In this document: piece after piece, positions 1 to 11,700 of the stretch
How the letters are laid out: the number at the start of each line of letters is the position of its first letter
Position numbering within the stretch: the stretch's first letter is position 1
NCBI GenBank assembly: GCA_963992225.1
Contig: CAXDTK010000165.1
Span: forward strand, 1 to 11,988
Origin: Pelomonas sp963992225
GTDB lineage: Bacteria; Pseudomonadota; Gammaproteobacteria; Burkholderiales; Burkholderiaceae_C
Reading direction: 5' to 3'
DNA: 11,988 nt
Translations under genes and position numbers: made by a program
Notes under the pieces: generated by a model
What the model saw: the letters and a program-made list of their open reading frames with translations, nothing else
Databases searched by the model: none
Told to the model about the DNA's origin: nothing

Positions 1-208
1 GGTCGTTGAAGTCCGGAATGATGTTGTTGACCGGGCAGCCGTTGTTGCAGAACGGCGTGCCGCAGTCCATGCAGCGGGCGCCCTGCTGCTTGGCCTGCTC
101 GGCGTTCAGGCCGATGACGAATTCCTTGTAGTTCTTGACGCGAGCGGGGACGGGCTCGTAGCCCTCTTCCAGGCGCTCGTACTCCATGAAGCCGGTGACT
201 TTCCCCAT
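1..208 (-). CDS. gltD: Glutamate synthase small subunit, N-terminal part (cut by window edge)
   Basis: This is the beginning of the small (beta) subunit of NADPH-dependent glutamate synthase. In the family this subunit takes electrons from NADPH through FAD and passes them over iron-sulfur clusters to GltB. Only the first 69 residues are visible. They open with MGKVTGFMEYERLEEGYEPV, a typical GltD start. Cys46, Cys49, Cys54 and Cys58 (CMDCGTPFCNNGCPVNN) form the N-terminal motif that binds 4Fe-4S clusters in this family. The FAD and NADPH domains lie outside the window. The ATG at 206-208 is the only sensible start: it has a good ribosome-binding site and follows the gltB stop codon by 11 bases, so the two genes are surely cotranscribed. 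Identification is firm even from this short piece because neighbour and motif agree. Confidence 0.95.
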   Translation of the reverse strand, partial: MGKVTGFMEYERLEEGYEPVPARVKNYKEFVIGLNAEQAKQQGARCMDCGTPFCNNGCPVNNIIPDFND

Positions 209-213
209 GCTTC

Positions 214-219
214 TTCTCC

Positions 220-222
<3 letters not shown>
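214..222 (-). promoter_or_regulatory. gltD ribosome-binding site fused to the gltB stop codon
   Basis: On the minus strand the gltB stop TGA runs directly into GGAGAAG, giving TGAGGAGAAG. The AGGAG core uses the last base of the stop codon and lies 7 bases before the gltD ATG. Ribosomes ending gltB therefore finish on the gltD initiation site, which suggests translational coupling to keep the two subunits in balance. The sequence is directly seen; the coupling is inferred. Confidence 0.75.
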
Positions 223-4986
<4,764 letters not shown>

Positions 4987-4997
4987 GGCGCCCTCCT
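4987..4997 (-). promoter_or_regulatory. gltB ribosome-binding site deciding the start
   Basis: A perfect AGGAGG (minus strand, 4997 down to 4992) lies 5 bases before the ATG at 4986. An upstream in-frame GTG at 5002-5004 would place this site inside the coding sequence and has no comparable site of its own, so the shorter protein is preferred. Confidence 0.8.
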
Positions 4998-5015
4998 GGA
5001 TCACAACAGGGCGGA

Positions 5016-5044
5016 AGCGTAATGCAGCCGCACAATTGCGGCAA
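5016..5044 (-). promoter_or_regulatory. Weak candidate promoter and inverted repeat upstream of gltB
   Basis: The 65 bases between the gltB start and the transposase-associated motif hold a perfect inverted repeat, GCCGCA-CAAT-TGCGGC (5027-5042 on the plus strand; 6-base arms, 4-base centre), about 40 bases before the gltB ATG. Overlapping it on the minus strand are TTGCCG (5044-5039) and TACGCT (5021-5016), 17 bases apart, a poor sigma70-like pair. The repeat could be an operator, a leader hairpin or chance. The repeat is plainly seen; any regulatory role is guesswork. Confidence 0.25.
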
Positions 5045-5051
5045 CTTCATT

Positions 5052-5068
5052 AAAATAGGGTCAGATTC
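5052..5068 (+). repeat. Left outer copy of the transposase-flanking motif
   Basis: AAAATAGGGTCAGATTC. It matches, at 14 of 17 positions, the reverse complement of the motif at 5865-5881 on the other side of the transposase gene, so the two form an imperfect inverted pair around it. The copy lies 10 bases from the inverted repeat upstream of gltB. Confidence 0.7.
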
Positions 5069-5101
5069 TTTTTAATAAAACCATGCTCGGCATCTCAGAA
5101 T

Positions 5102-5117
5102 AAATAGGGACATAGTC
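5102..5117 (+). repeat. Left inner copy of the transposase-flanking motif
   Basis: AAATAGGGACATAGTC matches the last 16 bases of the outer left copy at 13 positions and the inverted right copy at 12. It overlaps the transposase stop codon (5116-5118). It has the same orientation as the outer left copy, 50 bases away. A short palindrome, ATGC-TCG-GCAT (5083-5093), lies between the two. The similarity is real but modest, and this copy is the most degenerate of the three. Confidence 0.5.
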
Positions 5118-5826
5118 AAGAATCGCCGCGCAACGGCGCCGTCGCCTTCTTGGGTCGGCCGCGCGGCCGCGGGGCGACAACCGCTGCATGGTCCACCGCG
5201 AGCGGCCGGAGGAAAGCCTCGCTCCCTACCGGGCGCCCGCGCAACGCGGCCTCCGTAAACCGCGCCTGCTCCGCCGTGCCCACCCCTTGCGCCATGAACT
5301 CCCGATAGGCATGTTCACGCTCGAAGGGCGTATTGCCGAGCGACCAGTACATCTCGTGTTCGGTGACCACCGCGCTGCGCGCCAGGCCCAGGTGGTGCGC
5401 CGCGCTGGACCAGGGCCAGTGCGCCGGGTCCGCGCAGAGGCCGGCGCGCACCGGGTTCAGTTCGATGTAGCGCATGCAGGCCAGCAGATGCCGGTCGCCC
5501 TCGATCAGGCCGGCCCGGAACCGCCCTTCCCAGAGCGTGCCGCTGCGTTGATGCCGCACGTTGAACCAGCCGACATAGCGCCGCCCCAGCGACTGCATCA
5601 TCCGGCTGAGCGCCTCGGCGGTGGAAGGCGTCGCCAGCAGATGCAGGTGGTTGTCCATCAGCACATAGGCATGGATGGCCACGCCATGCTGGTGGGCCAC
5701 CTCCCTCAATGTGGACAGCAGGTATTCCCTGTCGAGGTCACTGAAGAAGATCGCCTGGCGGTTGTTGCCACGCAGGATGACATGGTGGGGCTGGTGGGCC
5801 AGGATGAGGCGTGGGAGGCGGGCCAT
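5116..5826 (-). CDS. REP-associated tyrosine transposase (RAYT, Y1/IS200-like family)
   Basis: A 236-residue protein of the Y1 HUH transposase group, subgroup TnpA-REP. Family members nick and rejoin single-stranded DNA at short palindromic repeats. The N-terminus MARLPRLILAHQPHHVILRG is characteristic. The HUH metal-binding motif is NHLHLL, with His60 and His62. Tyr84, in LGRRYVGWFN, is the likely catalytic tyrosine, followed by the family signature RSGTLWEGRF (94-103) and RYIELNPVRAGL (119-130). All key residues are present, so the gene appears intact. The C-terminal tail carries RGRPKK (222-227), an AT-hook-like DNA-binding patch. The ATG at 5824-5826 fits the family start, but no good ribosome-binding site precedes it, so expression may be low. 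It lies in the same direction as its neighbours, inside an otherwise metabolic gene row. No target repeat population can be assessed from one window. Confidence 0.92.
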   Translation of the reverse strand: MARLPRLILAHQPHHVILRGNNRQAIFFSDLDREYLLSTLREVAHQHGVAIHAYVLMDNHLHLLATPSTAEALSRMMQSLGRRYVGWFNVRHQRSGTLWEGRFRAGLIEGDRHLLACMRYIELNPVRAGLCADPAHWPWSSAAHHLGLARSAVVTEHEMYWSLGNTPFEREHAYREFMAQGVGTAEQARFTEAALRGRPVGSEAFLRPLAVDHAAVVAPRPRGRPKKATAPLRGDS

Positions 5827-5857
5827 GGGCAGCAGTGGGAGCCGGAACGGTCACCAA

Positions 5858-5881
5858 GAATAGCGACTCCGACCCCATTTT
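5858..5881 (-). repeat. Right copy of the transposase-flanking motif (inverted)
   Basis: Read on the minus strand, 5881 to 5865 is AAAATGGGGTCGGAGTC, and the next bases, GCTATTC, extend it to 5858. It matches the left outer copy at 14 of 17 positions. It lies 32 bases before the transposase start and 14 bases after the dgt coding region, so the dgt stop codon nearly abuts the cassette. I recall similar GGGGTC(A/G)GAGTC motifs beside transposases of this type in other proteobacteria; that comparison is from memory. Confidence 0.7.
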
Positions 5882-5894
5882 GATAGCTGCCGCC

Positions 5895-7034
5895 TTAGAA
5901 CAGCGACTGTCCCGTCAGGCGTTGGTGCTCACGGATGGCGAAGCGGTCCGTCATGCCGGCGATGTAGTCGGCGCAGGCGCGCTCCCGGTCGGCACGCCCG
6001 GCGAAGTCGGCGGGCATCTCGGCGGCATCCGCCGCATAGGCAGCGAAGAGGTCGCGCAGCACCTGCTCCGCCCGGGCCCGCGTGGACTGCACCTGCGGAT
6101 GCCGGTACAGGTTGGCGAACAGGAAGCGCTTCAGCGCGGTGCTCTTCGTGCGCATCTCCGGGCTGAAGCACAGCAACGGCCGGTCGGCGCGACGCACGGC
6201 GGCCGCATCGGCGGGCGCCGCCTGCACCAGTGCGGCGCGCGTCGCGTCGATGATGTCGTAAACCTGGGCGGACAGCATCCGGCGTATCGTCTCGAACAGC
6301 AGCCGCTTGCCCAGCAACCCGGGGTGGGCGTCCAGCGCCGCGCGCCAGTGCTCGCGGACGAGTTCCACCTCCAGCAACTGCTCCAGCTCGATGAGCCCCG
6401 AGCGCACGCCGTCGTCCACGTCGTGCGCGTTGTAGGCCACCTCGTCGGCGAGATTGCAGAGCTGCGCCTCCAGGCTGGGTTGCCCGCCGTTCAGGAAGCG
6501 CGCCGCGATGCCCTCCGGCTCCACAGCCTCGATCAGTTCGGCGTTGCGCCGTGAGCAATGCTTGAGGATGCCCTCGCGCGTCTCGAAGCACAGGTTCAGG
6601 CCGTCAAAGGCCGGGTAGCGCTGCTCCAGATGATCGACCACCCGCAGCGACTGCAGGTTGTGCTCGAAGCCGCCATGGCCGCGCATGCAGTCGTCGAGCA
6701 CATCCTGGCCCGCATGGCCGAAGGGCGTGTGGCCGAGGTCGTGGGCCAGCGCGACGGCCTCGACCAGATCCTCATCCAGCCCCAGGCTGCGCGCGATGGA
6801 GCGGCCCAGCTGGGCCACCTCCAGCGAGTGCGTCAGACGGGTGCGGAACAGATCACCCTCGTGGTTCAGGAAGACCTGGGTCTTGTAGACCAGGCGCCGG
6901 AAGGCCGTGCTGTGGATGATGCGATCCCGGTCGCGCTGGAATTCGCTGCGGGTCGGCGCCGGCAGCTCGGGCAGGCGACGGCCCCGGCTGGAGGCCGGGT
7001 CGGCGGCATAGGCCGGGCGCATGCCGGTGATCAT
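5895..7034 (-). CDS. dgt: Deoxyguanosinetriphosphate triphosphohydrolase-like protein (HD domain)
   Basis: A 379-residue member of the dGTPase/dNTPase branch of the HD superfamily. These enzymes cleave dNTPs to the deoxynucleoside plus triphosphate and thereby trim the cytoplasmic dNTP pool. The metal-binding set is complete: His69 (RTRLTHSLEVAQ), His98-Asp99 (LAHDLGHTPFGHAG) and Asp197 (NLADEVAYNAHD). HNLQS near residue 125 and the segment DRDRIIHSTAFRRLVYKTQVF near residue 40 are also typical. The length suits the shorter dGTPase-like class rather than the 505-residue Escherichia coli Dgt, so the preferred dNTP is uncertain. The ATG at 7032-7034 overlaps the aroB stop as ATGA and is preceded by GGGGCGGC; a second Met at residue 5 is the alternative start. 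The 4-base overlap points to coupling with aroB. The gene ends at TAA (5895-5897), 14 bases from the transposase-associated motif. Confidence 0.93.
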   Translation of the reverse strand: MITGMRPAYAADPASSRGRRLPELPAPTRSEFQRDRDRIIHSTAFRRLVYKTQVFLNHEGDLFRTRLTHSLEVAQLGRSIARSLGLDEDLVEAVALAHDLGHTPFGHAGQDVLDDCMRGHGGFEHNLQSLRVVDHLEQRYPAFDGLNLCFETREGILKHCSRRNAELIEAVEPEGIAARFLNGGQPSLEAQLCNLADEVAYNAHDVDDGVRSGLIELEQLLEVELVREHWRAALDAHPGLLGKRLLFETIRRMLSAQVYDIIDATRAALVQAAPADAAAVRRADRPLLCFSPEMRTKSTALKRFLFANLYRHPQVQSTRARAEQVLRDLFAAYAADAAEMPADFAGRADRERACADYIAGMTDRFAIREHQRLTGQSLF

Positions 7035-8125
7035 GCCGCCCCGTACGCTGCCAAGGTGTCGACGATGAGCGCATCGGGCACGGCATGCAGCCCGGCCCGC
7101 CCCAGCGACTCGATCAGCACGAAGCGGATCGCGCCCGCCTCGGCTTTCTTGTCGACGCGCATCAGCTGCAGGTAGCGCTCGGCGCCCAGCCTGGGCGGCT
7201 GCACCGGCAGGCCGGCCCGGCCGATCAGGGCGCGCAACCGCTCAACGAACTCGCCGGGCACCAGGCCCATGCGCTGCGACAGGTCTGCCGCAAGCACCAT
7301 GCCGCAGCCTACGGCCTCGCCGTGCAGCCATTCGCCGTAACCCAGTCCCGACTCGATGGCATGGCCGAGGGTGTGGCCGAAGTTCAGGATCGCCCGCAGA
7401 CCCTGCTCGCGCTCATCCTGACCGACCACATCGGCCTTGATCTCGCAGCTGCGCCGCACGGCATGGGCAAGCGCAGCCTTGTCGCGCGCCAGCAGCGCAT
7501 CGAGATGCTCCTCGATCCAGCCCAGAAAGCCGGCGTCCGCGATGGGGCCGTACTTGATGACCTCCGCGAGCCCCGCGCGCAGCTCACGGTCTGGCAGGCT
7601 GTCCAGCGTGTCGAGGTCGGCAATGACACGTTCCGGCTGGTAGAAGGCGCCCAGCATGTTCTTGCCCAGCGGGTGGTTGATCGCCGTCTTGCCCCCGACC
7701 GATGAATCCACCTGGGCCAGCAGCGTCGTGGGCACCTGCACGAACGGCACGCCGCGCATGTAGATGGCGGCGGCAAAGCCGGTCATGTCGCCGATCACGC
7801 CGCCACCGAGCGCAAACAGCACGGTCTTGCGGTCCAGCGCCTCGGCCAGCAGGTGGTCGCAGATGCGGTTCAGCGTGGCCCAGTCCTTGTGCTGCTCACC
7901 ATCCGGCAACACGACCAGGTCGACGCGGGCATAGGCGGCCAGCAACTGCTGCCGCAAGCGGTCAGCGTAGAGCGGCGCCACCGTGGCGTTGGTGACGATC
8001 ACCGCAGCCGCCGCGCGGGGCAGCCCCTGCCAGCTCGCCGGCTCGCTCAGCAGCCCGGCGCCGATGCGGATCTCGTAGTCGCGTTGATCGGGAAGCGGGA
8101 TGTGGACAGTAGCGATGGCGGCCAT
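7031..8125 (-). CDS. aroB: 3-dehydroquinate synthase
   Basis: AroB converts DAHP to 3-dehydroquinate, the second step of the shikimate pathway, using NAD and a divalent metal. The protein has 364 residues, the usual length. The NAD-binding stretch is ALGGGVIGDMTGFAA (about 105-119). It is followed by the substrate loop VPTTLLAQVDSSVGGKTAIN (131-150). The three metal ligands are Glu188 (LAEVIKYG), His251 (NFGHTLGHAIE) and His268 (LHGEAVGCGM). All are intact. The ATG at 8123-8125 gives a normal N-terminus (MAAIATVHIPLPDQRDYEI), although only a weak ribosome-binding site precedes it. The gene follows aroK by 58 bases and overlaps dgt by 4, so aroK-aroB-dgt probably forms one transcript. Pairing of aroK with aroB is widespread in proteobacteria. 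Confidence 0.97.
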   Translation of the reverse strand: MAAIATVHIPLPDQRDYEIRIGAGLLSEPASWQGLPRAAAAVIVTNATVAPLYADRLRQQLLAAYARVDLVVLPDGEQHKDWATLNRICDHLLAEALDRKTVLFALGGGVIGDMTGFAAAIYMRGVPFVQVPTTLLAQVDSSVGGKTAINHPLGKNMLGAFYQPERVIADLDTLDSLPDRELRAGLAEVIKYGPIADAGFLGWIEEHLDALLARDKAALAHAVRRSCEIKADVVGQDEREQGLRAILNFGHTLGHAIESGLGYGEWLHGEAVGCGMVLAADLSQRMGLVPGEFVERLRALIGRAGLPVQPPRLGAERYLQLMRVDKKAEAGAIRFVLIESLGRAGLHAVPDALIVDTLAAYGAA

Positions 8126-8165
8126 GCGGACGAGTGTAAGAGCCGCCCCCTTCGTACGCCGTCAA

Positions 8166-8180
8166 GCCGCCATCGGCGGC
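8166..8180 (-). other. Perfect inverted repeat between aroK and aroB
   Basis: GCCGCC-ATC-GGCGGC is a 6-base perfect stem with a 3-base loop, beginning 3 bases after the aroK stop codon on the transcribed strand. No run of T follows, so it is not a standard intrinsic terminator. It could stabilise an mRNA end, tune aroB translation, or be chance in GC-rich DNA. Confidence 0.3.
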
Positions 8181-8183
8181 ATG

Positions 8184-8750
8184 TCAAAGTGGCTCGGCGC
8201 CCACCGTGGCCGCGACCCGCGAGGGGTCCAGCAGGCCCGCCAGCTCAAGCTGCATCAGCGCCATGTTGACCAGCGCATGCACCGAGGGCCGGGCACTTTC
8301 CAGCACGTAGTGCGCGCAGCGGCGGTAGAGCGGGTCGCGCTGCTGGTGCAGCTCGCGCAGCCGTGCCAGCGGATCCCGCACCTGCAACAGCGGTCGCGTC
8401 GTGTCATGCCGCAGCCGGCGGAACAGGTCTTCCGGCGTGGAACGCAGATACAGCACCACGGCGCCGTTGTGGAGCAGCTCGCGGTTGCGCTCCCTCAGCA
8501 CGGCGCCCCCGCCGGTGGCCAGCACGAAGTCGCCGGGACGCCCCAGCAGGTCAGCGATGACCTCGGTCTCCAGGTCCCGGAACGCCTCTTCCCCGTGGCG
8601 CTCGAAGAACTGCTTGATGCTGCCCCCGATACGCTGCTCGATCTCGTGGTCCGAATCGACAAAAGGCACGCCGATCTGGCGTGCCAGTTGCTTGCCGACG
8701 GTGGACTTGCCACCGCCGGGCATGCCGATCAGCGCAAGCTTCAGGGGCAA
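8184..8750 (-). CDS. aroK: Shikimate kinase, probable TTG start
   Basis: Shikimate kinase phosphorylates shikimate to shikimate 3-phosphate with ATP. With the start at the TTG (8748-8750) the protein has 188 residues. Its P-loop is GMPGGGKST (9-17). Asp34 in VDSDHEIE and Arg58 in FRDLETE contact shikimate, GGG at 80-82 is the third substrate motif, and Arg119 in TTRPLL lies in the lid. The reading frame stays open back to 9278, but that extension overlaps the Ig-like gene out of frame and encodes low-complexity Q/R/H-rich sequence, so it is a shadow. The first in-frame ATG (Met10) lies inside the P-loop and cannot be the start. TTG gives MPLKLALIGMPGGGKST, a normal first beta strand. A CTG at 8744, overlapping the Ig-like stop as CTGA, is the alternative. 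Function is firm; the exact start is not. Confidence 0.93.
   Translation of the reverse strand: MPLKLALIGMPGGGKSTVGKQLARQIGVPFVDSDHEIEQRIGGSIKQFFERHGEEAFRDLETEVIADLLGRPGDFVLATGGGAVLRERNRELLHNGAVVLYLRSTPEDLFRRLRHDTTRPLLQVRDPLARLRELHQQRDPLYRRCAHYVLESARPSVHALVNMALMQLELAGLLDPSRVAATVGAEPL
8741..8750 (-). promoter_or_regulatory. Overlap of the Ig-like gene stop with the aroK TTG start
   Basis: On the minus strand TTGCCCCTGA holds both the proposed aroK start (TTG) and the stop of the upstream gene (TGA). Only a weak AGG precedes the TTG (AGGCAGAGCAG). With a poor start codon and a poor ribosome-binding site, aroK translation probably depends on ribosomes arriving from the Ig-like gene or on an internal start. 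The overlap is seen; the coupling is inferred. Confidence 0.55.
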
Positions 8751-11700
8751 CTGCTCTGCCTGACGACCGAGAAGGAGTAGGACGTCCCCGTGCCGCGCGG
8801 GCTGGTGAATGTCACGTTGACGACGCCTGCACTTGCAGTGTCGAAATTGAAACTGACGTTCACCAGGCTCGCCTGCGAGGTGTTGGGCACCGGCGAGCCG
8901 CCACCCACCGTGGCCGAGAACCCGGTCGTCGGCGTGGACGCCGTGATGGTGGTGCCCGCCGGCATCGGGTTCAGGCGCGGCAGCACGGTGTAGCTGCTGG
9001 CCAGGCTGGGATTGGCGGCCGCGCTGCTGAGCAGGCCCGGATTGGCGTCCGCGGCAATCAGCGTGAAGCTGCCGCTGGAGCCCACGTTGCAGATCACATC
9101 GCCGCCTGCCAGGTAGTAGTTGTTGAACTGCGAGGCCAGCGGGCCGGTCTGCATGGGCAGCGTGCCGTTCGCCTGCGTCACACGGGAGCTGACACCTGGC
9201 CAGAGCGGACGCGCCACCGACGTGGAGAGCACCGTTTCGACCGCTCGGCGGACATAGATCTGGCCCGAGCCCGTCCACTTCCCGTCGCAGGTGGCGGGAA
9301 CGCTGGGCGTGTACCCCGTGAGACCAAAGATCGGGGTATTCGAAGACGCCGTACAGGCCGAGCTGGTATTGCCGCTTAGGTTGACGCCGATGAACTCGTC
9401 CAGCGTGGCATCGAAGACGCCGTCGTAATTGCGGTCCTTGAAGATGTTGCCGAGGTCCTGGAAATCCTCGCCGGCGTCGTAGATGTTGTTGCCGTTCTTG
9501 TCGATGAACGACTCCTCGCCGAGCGCATAGGCCACGATGGTCACGCGCCCATCGATGGGCTTGGGCTGGGCGGACACGAAGTTCGCCGTGGCCTGGGAGA
9601 TGCCGTTCGTCTGCGACACCATCTTGGTCGACTCGACCTGGCCACCCTCGGCCACAAAGTTGATGGTGGTGCCGGTCGGGACCGGGTTGCCGCTGCGGTC
9701 AGCAACGATCAACGTGTAGGTATTGGGCACGTTGTCGATGCCGTAGCCCTCGATGTTGATCGTCTGCTGGGCCATCGAGAAGTTCAACTGGGACGGCAGG
9801 CCGATACCCACGCTCAGGTTGCTGGACACCGTGGCGATGGTGGCGCCCTGCAGCCTGGCGTGGATGCGAACCGGTGTCGGCTGCGTACCCGAATTCACCC
9901 GCACGGAGACACGGCCCAGCGCATTGGAGGTCTGCGTGAAAGGGCTGGCCGACGGCGGATCGACGGACTCCACGCCGCGGCCTTCCATGGTCACGCCGCC
10001 GGCACCCGTCTGCAGGCGCAGTTCGACAACGCGGTTCGGCAAGGGATTGCCGGCGGCGTCTCGCACCTCGAAGGTGACGATGGACGACTCGGTGAAGCCA
10101 GAACCCTTCAGGAAGATCTGCTCGGGCGACGACGAAATGAAGGCCAGGCTGACCGCCGACGGTGCAGCGATGGGCAAGGTCAGTTGCCGCGCCGTGGACG
10201 TGCCGTCGATGACGACCTGCAGCAGGTCGGAGGGCTGGATGGCACCGCAGCCGTTGTCACGGTACTGCAGCGTCACGGTATTGCTGGTCGCGGACACCGC
10301 GGCCGGCGAGACGGTGGCCTTGCCGGCAGCGGCGCAGGACGACGACACGCTGAGCTTGACCGGGGAGTCGACGGCGGCACCGGTCAGGGTGAGCGTCAAG
10401 GTGTCCTGCCCGTAGGCCGACAGGGTGGCCGGTCCGGTGAAGCTGGCGATGGTGGCGTTGGTGGCCTGCACCTGGAAGCCCTGGCTGGCGGACAGCGTGG
10501 CACCGGCGTACTGCACGGTGGCCGTGATCTCATCCGCGCCGGCGGAGGCCGACGTCGCCGGCGACAGCAGCGTGACGGCCTTGCCCGTGGCATCGGTCAG
10601 CGCAGTGCCGACATTGGTGCGCCCCAATGCGCGCACGACGGCGAAAGTGACCACCTGGCCGGCGACCGGCTGGCCCCGTGTATCGGTCAACGTGGCGGTG
10701 ACCGTGGCCGGCACGGCAGAGCTCACGGAAGTCGACGACAGGCCCAGCTGGAGCACCGGCGTGCCGGGCGAAGTGGCACTGACCACCTGGACAGGCTTGC
10801 TGTCGGTCGCGCCGATGTTGTTCACCGTCACGCTGGCCTTGACGACATCCGCGCCATTGGCGGTCGAGGTGGCGGGCGTGACGGTCACGCGGGCCACGCC
10901 GGTGGTGTCGCTCAGCGCGGTCGAGGCGTCGAACTTCACCAGCCCGAACTGCGAGCTGAACTGAACGAGTTGGCCGGCAACCGGGTTGCCGGCCACATCG
11001 CGCACCAGCACGCTGGCGGTCGAGGATGTCGCGGTCGAGGAGATGTTGGAATTGCTCAGCGTCATCGTGGCAGTCGGGGACTCGCCGACGATCTGCACGA
11101 TCACGTTGCTGGCCAGGAACTGGTCGGCGTAACTGGTGGTCACGCGCAAGGTGTCCGTCGACGACGTCGCGCCGGCCGTCGTGCCGAGCTTCAGCGTGCT
11201 GCGCACGATGCCGTTGCTGTCGGTCGGGCCGGTTTCGGGCGACGGCGCAACGTTGATGATGGAGGACGGCGTGAAGGTGACGACCTGATTGGCCACCGGC
11301 TGGCCGGCGGCATCACGCAGCGTCGCGGTGACCTGGGGCGCAGGCTGCGACAGACGCAGCGTCACGGTGGCCGGGCTGACAGTCAGCGTCGGCAGCGCGT
11401 TGGTGACCGTGAAGGCCTGTTGCGCGCTGACCGTGGTCGATCCGATCGTGGCAAAGGCGGTGACGTAATCCGCTCCCGTGACGCCCGAGGTGCTGGCCTT
11501 CAGCTGCGCGGTGGCCTGACCATTGGCGTCGGTACGCACGGTGGCCACGGACAGGTCCGCGAGATTGCCGCGGCCGGTCGCCAGACTGACCACCACATCG
11601 GACAAAGCCACGCCGGTCGCCGACTTCAGCTGGATGGTCACGGCCGAGCCCACGGCCGGCGTGATCTGGGTGGTGGACAGCGCCACGCTGAGGGCCGGGC

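Larger units (their letters stand above)
5052..5881 (-). mobile_element. RAYT transposase cassette bounded by inverted short motifs
   Basis: This segment of about 830 bases consists of one transposase gene with related GGGTC-containing motifs at its ends (5052-5068, 5102-5117 and inverted at 5865-5881). It fills the space between dgt and gltB. I found no target-site duplication, which is expected for Y1/IS200-like chemistry. RAYTs in general are thought to be resident single-copy genes that mobilise short palindromic repeats elsewhere in the genome rather than ordinary jumping elements. Whether this unit moved in as a block cannot be told from one genome. The boundaries are my estimate from the motif copies. 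Confidence 0.55.

Noticed and set aside
4987..5004. GTG start for gltB at 5004, adding six residues
   Set aside because: The strong AGGAGG lies between this GTG and the ATG at 4986, correctly spaced for the ATG and inside the coding region for the GTG.
5040..5120. A possible small gene or RNA in the gap between gltB and the transposase
   Set aside because: The gap has no open frame with a ribosome-binding site and no tRNA-like fold; it is explained by the two motif copies and a small palindrome.
5188..5883. Plus-strand frame antisense to the transposase
   Set aside because: It has no family features, and the minus-strand frame has all the HUH, tyrosine and RAYT signature residues.
5046..5890. 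Target-site duplication around the transposase cassette
   Set aside because: Bases outside the left motif (TTCATT) and outside the right motif (GATAGC) do not match.
8751..9278. Upstream in-frame extension of aroK to a 364-residue protein
   Set aside because: The extra residues are Q/R/H-rich shadow sequence out of frame with the Ig-like gene, and no shikimate kinase has such an extension. The kinase fold begins at about 8738.
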